From the NCBI GenBank assembly GCA_950295325.1, contig OX485809.1, positions 11,594,001-11,658,000 on the forward strand: a stretch of DNA of 64,000 nucleotides. Direction: 5' to 3'. This DNA is from Polytrichum commune (lineage: Eukaryota; Streptophyta; Polytrichopsida; Polytrichales; Polytrichaceae). Position numbers and translations under genes: made by a program. Under the pieces are notes generated by a model. It saw nothing but the letters and a program-made list of their open reading frames with translations, ran no database searches and was not told the origin of the DNA. This document shows positions 42,855 through 54,990 of the stretch, in pieces; the stretch's first letter is position 1, and every line of letters begins with the position of its first letter.

Positions 42855-43186
42855 GGGTCGGTTCACACGTTCACACTATGGCCAAACTTCGAGAGGAGAA
42901 GCATTTGGACTGATGAAAATGCATAAATGTCCAAAGTCCGTCCTCTCGGCCTTCACACTAGAGGCCGAAGTCCAAAGAACGTCGCCTCCAAAAGAGCCTA
43001 GGTGGCAACACTTTTAGGAAGTTATGGCGCCAAGAGTTTGGGTCGAGCAAAATGATTGACCCAAACTTCCATCGAGAGGCCGAACTTTTTTTTCATTAAA
43101 ATATTCAAAGGCTTCTCCTCTCGACATAGTTTGGTCCAGAAAAATGACGCTTCTCCTCTCGACTTGGGCATAGTGTGAACCGGCCC
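42855..43186. mobile_element. Harbinger-like MITE, 332 bp
   Basis: The left end is GGGTCGGTTCACACG..CACACTATGGCC, and the right end read inwards is GGGCCGGTTCACACTATG. It is flanked by TTA on both sides (42852-42854 and 43187-43189). A 3-bp TTA duplication and a GGGC-type terminus match PIF/Harbinger (Tourist-like) MITEs. It has no coding capacity. CTCTCGAC/GTCGAGAGG motifs recur inside, as in the copy at 15711-21909. Confidence 0.75.
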
Positions 43187-43189
43187 TTA

Positions 43190-46047
43190 GTTTAGGATGT
43201 TTCTCAAACCATCATATGGATTGAATATATTAGTATTGATGGCATTGGTTTTTATTCTCATATCATTCGAGATCGTTTTGACTGTCAAGATTAGGTCATG
43301 AAATCCCAATGGTGGAATAATCCAAGAGTCATCCAAGTCTAGTTTTTTGTTGGTGTTGTGTTCTTGATGGTTATATTATTATTTTCAGGGTGACGTTTTT
43401 CCTTCTAGACCTTTGCATGTGAGTTTAGTCCACCAACAAAAAGAAAATCTTACTATTGGTGTTTATTCCCTAGGTTTACTAAGGACACATGTCAAGTATG
43501 GGTTGCTTGGAATAAATATTCCATAAAAGAATTTTTTTTCAAGTGCTAAAATCCGAGTTGTAGATAAGAATAGGCATATATTTAGAAATAAGTGATTTTT
43601 TTTGCAGATATTTGGGCCCGTTTTAGTTCTGATTGGACCTATCCACGTTTGCTTGCCTCGACGCAAAAACACCTCCAAAATTTCCCAAAACCTTGTCCAA
43701 AAACTGAAAATGTCACCGTGTTTTTTATAGCTAAAAAAAAGAAAAAATCACTATCAAATTATTTTGTTTCTAGCCTGAAGATAAAGCCTTGAAAGATTGA
43801 CCATTTAAAGTTTCTAAATTACTATTTAGCTTTGAGAATAGTTTGTGATAAAAAAGTGCAAAAAGCCAAATATGGCCATATAGTCCTTTAGGGCTTAAGA
43901 AGAGTGGCCACATAGAACTTGCATATCTCAAACCTATCTAAAACTCTATGCATTTCATCATTTAAGTTATAGAATTTATTTAAATAAATCCAAGCATATG
44001 GTAAGTGGTAGAGAAGTAAAAATCCTAGTAAGGGCCAAAACATAAATCTATCAAATAATTCTACATGCTTGTACTTCTAGAGCATAGAAGCCTAGGGCTT
44101 GCATATGCGGGTGGCATGTGACAATCAAGCAATCTACATGTGGCCATCTATCTATCAATAGAATTACCCAACCACCCACCTATCTACTTATATTACATAT
44201 CCATCTACAGGTAGATAGGTGGGTGGTCGGGTATATCTTTTGAGCATCACTCTTGATGCTACAATAAGTATTAAAGATCTCAACTTGATATTCTGAATTT
44301 GAGTATTAACACAACAATAGAGGTCATCATAAAAAACAAATCCAATTTGATTAATGCTTTGTTATTACTTTTAGACCTTTGACCAAAAAACTTATGGTTT
44401 TAGTATACTGGAGCACATTTTTTGTCCACTTTACCATGCTTGCACCCACTTCATCCCCTCAATGTGATGCATGCCAAAGCACAACCTTTCACATGTCTAG
44501 TCAACTTCACCACACTTCTTCCTAGTGGTTAGCATGTTAAAGGAATTGACGTCGAATTCTAGTGTCACCAATTCTATTCCTCTTGCTCATACTAAATTGT
44601 GAATCGACTGTGTAGTGTCACCAACACTAACATGTATACCTACCATTATTTGTCATTCCTTGTAAAAACATTTGTGGCAATCTTATATACAATGTTGCAA
44701 TTACTGTCACTTACTAAGTAGTTTTTCATCCAAATGTCAATCATCCATGACAATATTTCATCACATAAATGTTATGAAGCAAAGTATGCCAAACTTTTAT
44801 GTATTCCATTATAGTAAGTTTGGATGACAAGTATTTGGAAGCTCGTTCAAAAAGAATGTCATTAGAAAAGTTACCATAGGGACATAAAATACAATATTCA
44901 ATGTAGTTCTTACCACACGAAAAATGACAATGTTCTTGATGTGATGATTATCATCAGTCTCGAGCATGTTATGCAACTAACTCACAACCAATTGTATATA
45001 TGCATTATGATTACACATTTAGAGGATTTGGTGGAGTTTAAAAACAATGTTCCTTGTTCCAACCATATACACATGCAACAATCTAGTCTAAAGTTCATTC
45101 CTCACAAATTTGCTTTGTATAACAAATTCAAATCAAGTCTTCAAACCATGCTTTATTATACATCACTAAATCAAAAAGTCCCATCCTTTGTTGAAGTGGC
45201 TTACTATTTCATGCCATGAACTTGGTTAGGAATATGATATATGTTTTCTTAAATCTACAAAGAAGTTTAACTACTACAGTAATTATTGCATGTCATGTTA
45301 TTTAGAGTGGTCTTTGTGACTTGTCATGCAACATCAAATGTGACGTGGCACCTTTTCTACTTGCCACCTAGTGACTGCAAGACAAGCAATATGGATTGAT
45401 ATTTTAAAGTTCATTTCTAATCATCAAAAGTATATTGTGGTTCAAAAGATGTACTCGTCCAAATATATGTACATGCATTCATAATTTGATAAATTAATCA
45501 TCTTGTAAACTCATTTTGGAAAAACTCGTTACTCAAAGACAACCTATGGACTAGATAACCAGGGAGAGGAGAGTGGATAACAAGCGATGGGAGTGGCTCA
45601 AGGGCGACTCGTCATCCAACTATTCAAGCTACTTATCAGTCATAACCAATCCAACTCGTGGACAAAATATGAGAATTCTTGATAATATCACGCCTTCATG
45701 GATGAAAATTTGTGACATTAGCTTTATGCTATTGGATGAACGACCGGTTATGTTCAATCTTCTACTAATTTCATGTCGACTCAAATTTGATGAATATATT
45801 TTCAAGGCTTAAGCCCAAATCACATGACCGGAAAATTCTACAAAAGAGGATCGCTCATTGGTTGAGAGGGGCAAGTAGCTATCATATGAGAGAAAGGGCA
45901 ATGGCGTGACAACGATGACTCGTCAATATTTGTTTTTGATTCGGTCTTAAGTTAAAAAACCTCATGTGACTAAGAAACATATGACATGGCAAAGAAACGA
46001 CTCTAGAACCCTCATGAACACCAACGCCCAAAATTTCTAGAACAGGG
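43190..46047. other. noncoding DNA, little recognised
   Basis: About 2.9 kb without a recognisable gene. It contains the hairpin at 44166-44232 and the repeat copy 45290-45385 (matching 4135-4215). Open frames such as 44941-45219 and 45573-45812 have no recognisable features. Confidence 0.45.
44166..44232. repeat. inverted repeat, potential hairpin
   Basis: Arms of 21 bp (ACCCAACCACCCACCTATCTA and its near-exact complement, one mismatch) are separated by about 25 bp. No U-run or adjacent gene suggests a terminator; its function is unknown. Confidence 0.7.
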
Positions 46048-46410
46048 AGAAAAACACACTCTAACCTCCTTAATATGATGCATGTGGCAACCAAAGTGTA
46101 CATGACATTAAAGAGACATGCAATGTTAACATGAATGCACGATAATAAAGAATTAGTGTAACATATGACATTATGGAATGACACAAAGTCAACATTGCAA
46201 TAATGACAACGATGACAACACAATGCGTGTGAGCATGTGGTTTGGATTCTTTGGCATATTATTTTAATGTCGAAATACCGTGATAAAGGAGAGGGATATG
46301 TGACAACAAGGAGGGATTTGAACTGAGCACATCCACTCCCTAGGGTTTTAGGATATAAGAGAGGGAGTGACATTACAGAGGGTGACATTGCAGAGGTTAG
46401 GGTGTCATAG
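46048..46410. mobile_element. TIR family E element, about 360 bp
   Basis: Starts near CACTCTAACCTCCTTAATATG and ends near GACATTGCAGAGGTTAGGGTG, which are inverted ends. The interior matches 14868-15350 (TGACATTATGGAATGACACA, CCCTAGGGTTTTAGGATAT). Noncoding and diverged. Confidence 0.6.
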
Positions 46411-47596
46411 AAATTGGAAAGTGGAAGTGTTTTCATTGGATACTTTACTTTATGATGCCAACAAGGTTGCCACCGTTGATTTCCGGTCATGTGGGTTGGG
46501 CGTTAAGAACAAAACTTCACTACACTGAACCTTGTCCACGTGGCCTGTTTGGATGAACGATTCTCATCCCCTATCGGATGAGGTCGGTGGTTGTCCCAGC
46601 CTGTGCGAAGCTTTCGGTGGCGGCACTTCACTCCCACCCAGAAACCAAAGGGAAAGGAGAGTTCGGAAATGAAATGCGAAGGCAGATGGAAAGATGGAAG
46701 AAATATAGAAGAAAGATGGAGGAAAGATGACGGAAGCAGGACCGAATGAGACTTCAGATGCAAAAGAAACTTTAGCACCATCATCATCTAATAAAAAGGA
46801 AACTTGGCTTGAAGCATCCTCAAGACAGCGAAGACACATGCTCACATGCTATTGTCATCTCTTTTTTTCTGGCTCCGCTACCAGAGCATCACCATCACCA
46901 TCACACTTGGAAGGCAGCAACTGTCTTCCTAAAAGAATTCCCAAAAGTTTGCAATGCTAATACTTAAGCCCATACATCGACTGTGATTGGATCCTCAGTG
47001 GAGCTCTATGCACCCCTGAAATCACATGCCGTAGCACTTGTATACGTTGTCAAACCGTGGGTTAAATGATTGGGGCCCTCTTCTTCTCTTCATTGAGCTT
47101 CTTGAGGGCATGCTACCATACATACAATACATACATGCTTACATACTTTGTTGCAAAGAATCGGAGGTTATGTGAATCGATGATACAGCAATAATAATCT
47201 TCTTCTTCTGCTTCCATTTCCATCCGAAAATTGTTTCTTCTGAAATCAGTGTGGTGAAGCATATGAATAATTGGCACAAAATGATGATGCCACATCCTGT
47301 AGCTGCTTGGTGAGAGTGGGAGCAGCTTAAGCGGTCAGTGAGACCGGGGCGGAGCTACCCAAGCGCAACCGAGGGGATTCTTTTTTAACTTGGGTTGTAA
47401 ACAGAGAGAATGAAACAAGCAGCTGCGAGAATGGGTTTTGGTCTTCGGTGGATGTTGGTGTGACACGGCAGATTAGTGCAGATACGGAGTCAATCGAGGT
47501 GCATTTTGGATTTGTTCGGGGTTATTGCGGTGCTCAGTGGGTTCTCTTCAAGAGCGCAGAGCTTTCGGGGGCGAAATTTTTGGTTGAGGAATAGCT
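46411..47596. other. upstream region and 5' leader of DGAT2
   Basis: No separate gene was recognised. Overlapping short frames on both strands (46503-46960) are of the kind expected by chance in somewhat more GC-rich DNA. The final 200 bp before the ATG at 47597 probably include the DGAT2 transcription start and leader. Confidence 0.4.
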
Positions 47597-50500
47597 ATGG
47601 CGGGAGAGAATGGAAAGGCAGAGACTAAGTCCGGGTTGATGTGTATGCTGGCGATGATGGTGTGGTTGGGAGGATTCCATGTGAATTTTGCGGTGTCGTT
47701 GTTGTGTTTATGGAATTTGCCGAGCCCCTGGGCTTTCACGTAAGCTCCTTCTGCACATGTCTGTGGCCTGTTTCTCCTTAAACCTGTTGGAATGTGTCAC
47801 TCATTTATTTGTGGCGCTGGAGGCACAATTTGTGTGTGAAAGAGGTTTTGAAACACTCCTTGAATTTACAGGGAATTAGGTTTTCTGTGCAAAAAGTAGG
47901 AAGTGTCAACTTACTCTGAAGTATAACGTGCTGTATACATAATCACAGTCCTTTCGGATTACACATTTCCAAGGAATCTAGAACATTTTGTAGAATTTGA
48001 TACAAGTAAGACAAATTGAAACTGGATTAGGACTTGGTGCCCTGTTTATCTCTTGCACTGCTTGTCTTAAACCTATTGTAATGCGCCACTTATGTGTGGC
48101 GATGAAGGTGCAATTGTGAGAGATTTGTAAAAAACTCTTTGAATGTAACAGGGAAGTTCTCTTTGCAAAAATGAGCTAACCATGTACGCTCTCGAGCAGA
48201 ATGCTCACATTTCTTAGAATTACACCAAAGAATTTAGGACATTGTAGAATTTGATATAGTGGTAATCTGATCAAGTTGAAACTGGATTAGGACTTGGTGC
48301 ACTATTTTATCTCTTGGAACTGATATTTGGTTGCAGCTTATGAGATTGCGTGTTTATAAAAACCAGCAGTAGGTGACAACAGAAGGAATTTGAAAGTGGA
48401 TGACCTGTTGTTGGGACAGAGGCATGGCTTTCAAATTGAGCTTTATAGTTAGACTAGGGTATTTCTTTCTGTTTGTTTTAATCTCATCGCCTGCTCTCAA
48501 TATACCCAAATGGAGTTAGGTCAAGTGGTTCAGTTAGCCAAAGGCTGCAGAGAACGACACCTTGTGTACAATTTGTTGATGATTTGGCAGGAAGTCATCA
48601 GTTGAATTCAGTAATTAGTTGATGCCTGCAAATTCTTTCTTGCAGAATACTGGCTTTGTGGATTATGTTCATGTTTGTACCTGTCCATTATGGGAGTCCG
48701 ATTGGAACATTGCTCGCGAGGTAAACCTTGAAACTTGGTGGGTTTTATAAAGTCAAGACTTGTTATGAATCTGTGCACGTTTTTTCTGCCTTGATATTGC
48801 TTTCCTTCTACTTCAATGTGGAAAGCTCTCAGATTCCATCCTCCTTAGAATTGCTCCTCTTTTGAATAATGATAAGTAGTGTATTCGTGTGTTGACCACA
48901 TCAATGCCTTTATAACATGGGTGGCTCATCCAATATTCTCAATGCACTCTCTCATCACTGAGCATGGTTGAGGTGGTGTTATACGTGCACATAAGGTAGA
49001 TGGTGCTAAAACCGCCACTGTAAGAGCTGAGCATAGACACCATTAATAGATGAAAAAGTCCTAAATGATTCTTAACAGGGAATTCCTACACACCAAAGTA
49101 TGCCATACTTGAATTCTTTATGCAAAAGTTATAAGGGCTGGAAGCTTTATTGGTAGATGTTCTTATGGCAGGATGGATTTAGTCAATGTGACAAATAATT
49201 TTGGTGGCTAAACCTGAGCCTTGTATTTACTTGGAAATACCAGATTCATATGTGTACATGCAGCGGCATACTTTCCAATCAGAGTGGTCATTGAGGATGA
49301 GAAGGCATTTGATCCAAGTCGATCTTACGGTGAGTTTAACTTTTCTACATGCTCGTATTGCAGATCTGCTGTTCCAATATATTGTCCTTGTCCATTTGGA
49401 TGTCATTTGGAAATGTACCTTTTTGGAGGAAAAGGTCTTAATTGTGGTATCTGAGACTAATCAGGATGCTGAATTTGCATGGGATGTGCAGTAATCGCAG
49501 CAGAGCCACATTCAGTGCTGCCGATTGGCATTATTGTGTTAACTCCTCAAAGTGGTTTCCTGCCAATCTCCAATTTACGGGCTCTTGCAAGCACTGCAGT
49601 AAGCATTTCACTCAGAAACTTGTAGTGATTATAAGTACAGATGGTTGTGGTTAAATGGTTGAAATAAACTTTGCCTTGAGTTATTGCTGTTATTGAGCTC
49701 AAAGGTGTGGTTTACTCTCCTCTCTTGAGTTTGAGGTTCAAAGTCAACGGAACTGAAGCAATATGGGCACCTTATGAATATGCATCGTGATAAGTACAAT
49801 GTCTAGATAAAATATGTGTCAGAGATTGTAGTATATTATTGAATATTTTGACGAACATTCATAGAGGAAGTAGTTGTGTGATGTGATGATGAATGATGTT
49901 TTTTGGTATGTGCTGCCAGGTGTTTTGGACACCAATAGTGCGGTCTATCTGGTCATGGCTAGGACTTGTGCCTGTTACAAGGAAGTCTTTCACAGAACTT
50001 CTTCAAAGAGGAACTAGTTGTGTTGTTGTTCCTGGAGGTGTGCAAGAATGCCTCTACATGGAGTATGGCCGTGAGGTTTGCAGACCTAACTCTTCAATAT
50101 TTTCGAATCAGATGAAAATGGTCATCAGATGCAGTGTCGGCCATGACTCTTGAAAGCTTTGATATGATTATGAAGTATAAGGGCCTCTCTACACTATGGA
50201 CAAGGGCTGCGACCATGAATTACATGTAGTGTAGTGTAAAGACTTACACGACCAGGCTCTCAACCGAATGCTATTTCATTACCATCCTATTCATGTGGGC
50301 CCTTCTACACAGTAAGTTATAATAAATTAAGGGTTGTGAGATTTTGAAATTTCATTTCTCCCGGTTTTGTGTTAGACCCACCTCTTTGAGGTGGGCCTGA
50401 TGCAAAATATGGCAGACCATAAAACATAATTCATTACATGCCTTGGAGGAGTCCATGTAGGTTGTTTAAACTTCCTTGGTCCCTGAGGCCCTCAAGCTCT

Positions 50501-52057
50501 AGTGTGAAGTGAAGTGGGACGCTCTTAGCATTTTCCACCAATTAGAGATGTTAGATTTCAATGGTCAAGGGCCCTCAAGCTCTAGTGTAAAGTGCCCCTA
50601 ACATTCAGGTTCTCGTGCTTAGTCTTCCACCAGAGTAAAAACCTGAAATGTAATGAGCTTGCTAAACGTAGTGGTCAATTTTAATGCTGATTCGTACAGG
50701 TATATTGTTGGGAACTTTCAGGTGGTATTTCTCAAAAGTAGATATGGATTTGTGAGGGTTGCAATGGAAGCTGGCTCCCCATTAGTTCCTACCTTCTGCT
50801 TTGGTCAGGTAGTAACCATTTTCTCTTTTCCACCTTAATGGATATGGTTACAAATATACTTATCATTGGAGGTATCAGTCGATTTACTTTTGTGTTATCT
50901 GGTGCTGTTTATTTGCAAATTTTCATCTTCGAACTTACTCATCCACCATGTTTGTCCAGACAAATATCTATAAATGGTGGAAACCAAAGGGCAAGTGGTA
51001 CAATCAACTTTCTCGTGCTATCGGCTTCACCCCGCTTGTGTTTTGGGGCAGATTTGGGTAACTTCAAATCATTTTTGCATCCCTGAAATCCCAGAAGTCT
51101 TTGCAGGAATATATCTCTCTCAACATGCTGTGTCCAAATTTGTTTGGTTGGAAGTTACTACTCTAGGACCATGGCTCTTTCAAAAAAATCCTGTCATAAT
51201 TTGGATTGATACTGTTGTGTTAGGTGGCTGGAAGTATCTATGGAGATTATTTTGAAATTGTGGTTTACATTTACAAACATGTGATGTAGCCATATAAATG
51301 GACATGGTCTGTAAAGGAAATGTGTCAGTTGACATCACCTGCCCTTCATTCTTGACCTCAACATGGATTTTATAGATATCCTTGATTTTTGCAGGGGACC
51401 AATTCCATTCCAAAAGCCCATGTACTATGTGGTGGGGAAGCCGATTGAAGTCATAAAAAATACATCTCCAACACATGCAGAGGTGAAAACTGATGTTCAA
51501 ATCAATGTTCAATTAAGTTTTTATTTTGTTTTTATTGAATTTTGATTTTGTTTTTTTAATCTGTTCTATCTGATTGCCGTCATTGATAAGGTTTAGACTG
51601 TAGGACACGATGATTAGCAAGTCTAAATCAAGGCTTTAACCATTTTCCTCATATTTTTTGGAGCCCATGTAATATCTTGTTCATTATCAAATAGAAGATT
51701 CTATTTGTTCTTAAGTGATCATATAGGTCCCCCCCAGATTATGTTGACTCTTGAACCTAGAATAGTTTATAAATTTTGAGCATGTAGTCCAATATCTGTT
51801 AAACACATGTCATTTTGGTGTCCGTTCTTAGATCCACACCTAACCACACACCACTTAAATGTAGGTGTCTTGTTAGGTACCCAAATTTTTGAGTACCCAG
51901 AGCCTGTCTACCTTAGTACCTGTATGGCTTATCACAATTTGGAACTTCTCTGTAGGTGGCAAGCATTCTTGGGCATTTTATCAAAGCTACTGAAGAATTA
52001 TTTGAGAGGCACAAAGCTGCTGCAGGGTTTGCGGACACTGCATTACATGTGTATTGA
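47597..52057 (+). CDS. DGAT2: diacylglycerol O-acyltransferase 2
   Basis: ER membrane enzyme that transfers an acyl group from acyl-CoA to diacylglycerol, the last step of triacylglycerol synthesis. Nine exons: 47597-47739, 48646-48720, 49244-49329, 49492-49598, 49920-50075, 50722-50808, 50960-51057, 51395-51482 and 51956-52057, all with GT-AG introns and consistent phases, giving 313 residues. That is at the short end for plant DGAT2 (about 315-350). Two hydrophobic stretches lie near residues 15-40 and 49-65, the usual hairpin membrane anchor. The plant EPHS active-site motif is at 106-109 ([11 protein letters not shown]). The VPGGVQE motif starts at 174, followed by [12 protein letters not shown] and [10 protein letters not shown]. 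The C-terminus [18 protein letters not shown] is also typical. A monoacylglycerol acyltransferase role cannot be excluded from sequence. Introns carry MITE and family A repeats. Confidence 0.95.
50181..50598. mobile_element. Harbinger-like MITE in DGAT2 intron 5
   Basis: The left end is GGGCCTCTCTACACTATGG after TAA, and the right end read inwards is GGGGCACTTTACACTAG followed by TAA. The interior holds extra terminus-like blocks (GGGCCCTTCTACAC near 50297, CTAGTGTGAAGTGAAGTGGG near 50500), so it may be a composite of nested copies. Same family as 42855-43186, but diverged. Confidence 0.6.
51630..51880 (+). repeat. dispersed repeat family A copy in DGAT2 intron 8
   Basis: Shares TTAACCATTTTCCTCAT, AAGTGATCATATAGGTCCCC, GGTGTCCGTTCTTAGATCC and ACCTAACCACACACCACT with 6785-7075. 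It ends about 75 bp before exon 9. Confidence 0.65.
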
Positions 52058-54000
52058 AAACTTGGAGAATTTGGGAATGTGCAATTAGTTGATTCATCTT
52101 GCCGCCCTCGGACTTGTTGTGAGAAAATATGTAGGTGTAGGTGTAGGTGTATGGCAAGTCTCTGATAGCAGGTGAAGCAGAAGTGAAGGGTCCCTATGAT
52201 TCATTGTTTTTTACCTTCCTTGAGAATGATGAGAGGATATTACTGCCCTTAGGGTCACTTTTATCGATTCAAGGGTTTGCCACTTGTAAGAGTACGTAGA
52301 CAAGAATTCATTCATTGAGGTTACATAGATTTATTACTTGAGCACAGTAGCACCATGTTTATTAAAGAATGAGGGTTCACTTGAAGTATATCTACCATGC
52401 ACATGCCAACTTCCTAAATTCTACATTTAAGACAATTATATTTCATGTTGAGTAACCCTCTACATTACAAATATATGTCCTATACAAACTTTAATAAGGA
52501 AAACAACTTCTGTGAATGTAACCTTTGGTACATTTTATACACATTTCTGGAAGGCATTTCAATCTATCAATGTATATATTTCCACAATGACTATAATAGC
52601 CTAGCCTCATGCACTAAAATATATTTTGGTAAATTTTTTTTTCTGGGGACGAATTCTACACATGAGCTCGAAGGTGCTTGTCCCCAGCAGGTCTTTGAAG
52701 AAAACCACTCTGCTATGTGTAATTCTTGGGCATAAGCAGAATGATTTGATATCTTGCAATCAATGACCTGTATGGGTAATGACCAAAAAGGTTAGAAATG
52801 TGATACAAAGACATAAAATTCATTATGCTTAATATCCTCAAGGCATATAAAGTTATATTATAAAGTTCGAAACTTGTGCAATCTAAACATGTAAAGTTAA
52901 AGGCACTTTGATCTATATAATTCGATTCTACTCTCATGCACGCAAACTTGAAAACGCTTCAATGAATCTAAAGATTTGTTTCCCCACCATAAGACTTAAG
53001 AAAGAAATCGCTCCCTGTGAACATTTGGTCACAGAGGTTGTGCACAAATTTTACACCCAAGCAAGTTTTCCCACTTGATTGATACACGATTATAAATACA
53101 TGTAAATAGCTTGCGAATTTACAATAAACTTTCACTTACTACCTCGTGCAACTCAGATACTACCTACTCATCATATCCATTTACATACATTAAGGTGCTT
53201 TAATTTAATCTATGCTAATCCCCACCCCCTTAAAGCAACACCTTGAAACCAATATATGTGTTTGTGAAGGTTCAACCCCCTGAGAATGTGGATTATCCAC
53301 AAATTTCTACGCCCAAGCAACTTACATGTTTTCAAGAAAATTGTGTGGGTCCTAATTACTTGTAAGTCACTCATAAATTTCTCACAAGTGAAATTCTTCA
53401 CAAGTATAATAGTACGTGATATGGGGTTTCTCAACCTCTTAATAACCTCATGACTTGTGCAACTAACAAATGTTCTACTTGTGAAATCTTTTGTAACTTG
53501 TGGAGTTTCCCACCCTCATAAGAAGAACCTAAAGAATTTAACAACCACACCTCTATTCCGTGTGTTTTTGAAGGTTTGATCATACATATATCCTATGACG
53601 GGGAGGTGTGCATTGTACAAAAATTAGTTATTAACTTGTAAGTCACTTATGGATTACAAGTCAATATTTTGTTGACAATTTCCACTCACAAACTCGGAAC
53701 GGGATTCTTAATCCCTTATTAATAATAACCCCATGACCTTGTGTGCTCCTATATGAAAGATCATGAGAAGAAGGAAAAGTGCTTGTGTAAACCCCTTTTG
53801 TAAAAAACTGCTTGTGAATTTTAATTACACACTTGTGTTATTAAGTGCTTCAAGAAATCTAACCAATTCTTTCCCCTACCCCCAATAGCCAGACCCCGAA
53901 GAATTAACCACCCGCTCTTCTCTCCTGAGGAGAGAGGAGTGAAGGTTCGATCCCGTGATCTCGTGATTGAGGTGTGGGGAGCCGTACAAAGAACATCGAG
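52058..54000. other. DGAT2 3' flank and noncoding DNA
   Basis: No gene recognised. 52980-53870 is low-complexity sequence with recurring ACTTGTGAAAT, CACAAGT and ACTTGTAAGTCACT motifs (for example 53363 and 53636), suggesting an old internally repetitive element. No ORF is convincing. Confidence 0.4.
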
Positions 54001-54468
54001 TCAACGACGCCTACGGTGTCTGCGGTGGCGACGGTTAGACTTACGGCGACGGCGAGACTTACGGCGACGGCGATAATGGTGACGGCGCCGGTGGTGCCTC
54101 GACCTGCGACGGCGACAATGTCGACGCCTCCTGTGGTGGTGGTGTCGCCGACGTCGCGGGCAGTGCCGGCGACGGTGTCGCCTATGGTGATGATGGTGAT
54201 GATGATGGTGTCGTCGTCGCCGGTGCGGCAGGTCCATTTCCTCCTCGCCCTTCTTGGGGCCACGAGCAAGCTTATAAATCGTTCCGCTCTTCTGGAGCTT
54301 CCCATTCTGCACTTGCCCTTTCAAAGCGCACGTGAGCATCCGCTTGTTCACCCCGTCAAGCTTCTCAGCGTACTTGGATTCCAAGTGCTTCCTAATCTGC
54401 GCCATGCTCACCCCCTTCTTCTGTTTCATGTGGATCATGGCATCACGGACTAAATGGCGCTGCAACAT
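54001..54468 (-). CDS. linker-histone-like domain with arginine/histidine tail (protamine-like candidate)
   Basis: A 155-residue frame without introns. Residues 1-70 look like a winged-helix H15 (linker histone) domain: an N-terminal helix (LVRDAMIHMKQKKGVS), a second helix (MAQIRKHLESKY), a third (NKRMLTCALKGQVQNGKL) and a closing hairpin ending GTIYKLA. After a short acidic linker (KKGEEEMDLP) the last 74 residues are 41 Arg and 23 His, with few others. Such a tail should bind DNA very strongly, as protamines and sperm H1 derivatives do. The tail DNA is a GC-rich imperfect trinucleotide repeat, so replication slippage may have made it, and a shift of frame gives quite different tails. A stop (TAG) lies upstream in frame without an earlier ATG, supporting the start used. 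It could also be an H15 pseudogene or have an unseen 5' exon. The domain call is moderate; the function is inference. Confidence 0.5.
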   Translation of the reverse strand: MLQRHLVRDAMIHMKQKKGVSMAQIRKHLESKYAEKLDGVNKRMLTCALKGQVQNGKLQKSGTIYKLARGPKKGEEEMDLPHRRRRHHHHHHHHHRRHRRRHCPRRRRHHHHRRRRHCRRRRSRHHRRRHHYRRRRKSRRRRKSNRRHRRHRRRR

Positions 54469-54990
54469 CGTGGTGATGGCTGTGGGCGGTGGGACTCGGT
54501 CCGGGGCGCAAGCTAACGGACCCGTGGTGACGAACTACGTAGAACTAAAGGGGCTTTAACTTAGACAGACAAACAGACAGACAGACATATAATAACCAAG
54601 CTCACAAGGACGAAGGAAGATGAGTACACATCGACTTAACCTGGGACATTCTAGGGAAGAATCAAGACAAGAAGCTGAGGAACTAGAGAGTTAAGGGGAG
54701 GATGGCTTGCGCTTGGGGTGGAGGCAGAGATCGAGGTAAAGAGTTAAGCGGTGCGTCCGTTCGAGGACTTTTGACGGTTCGGGGTGGAAGGTTATGCCGT
54801 TTGGTTGCGAAGGGTTAATGATTCGACGTAAGCCAAAAGTGGTGTTGCTTGGTGATCATGCCAACCTATGTGGATTATGCATGTGTCTTTGGGCGTTCCG
54901 AGTAGGCGCTAGGGATTCGCAAGCGAAAGGTGGTGTCGTTTGGTGACGAGAGGTTGTATCCTTTCGACATGTGATTTTCAGGGGAACCAG
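54469..54990. other. upstream region of the H15-domain gene
   Basis: Probable promoter and leader of the minus-strand gene. It contains a short GACA tract (GACAGACAAACAGACAGACA, about 54563-54584). Nothing else recognised. Confidence 0.4.

Noticed and set aside
46503-46960. Overlapping frames upstream of DGAT2 as a possible divergent gene
   Set aside because: Three frames on two strands overlap, none shows a family motif or splice structure.
53904-54453. Open frames on both strands overlapping the H15-domain gene (53974-54453 plus, 54305-53904 minus)
   Set aside because: They arise from the GC-rich triplet repeat in other frames; only the 54468-54001 frame joins the tail to a recognisable domain.
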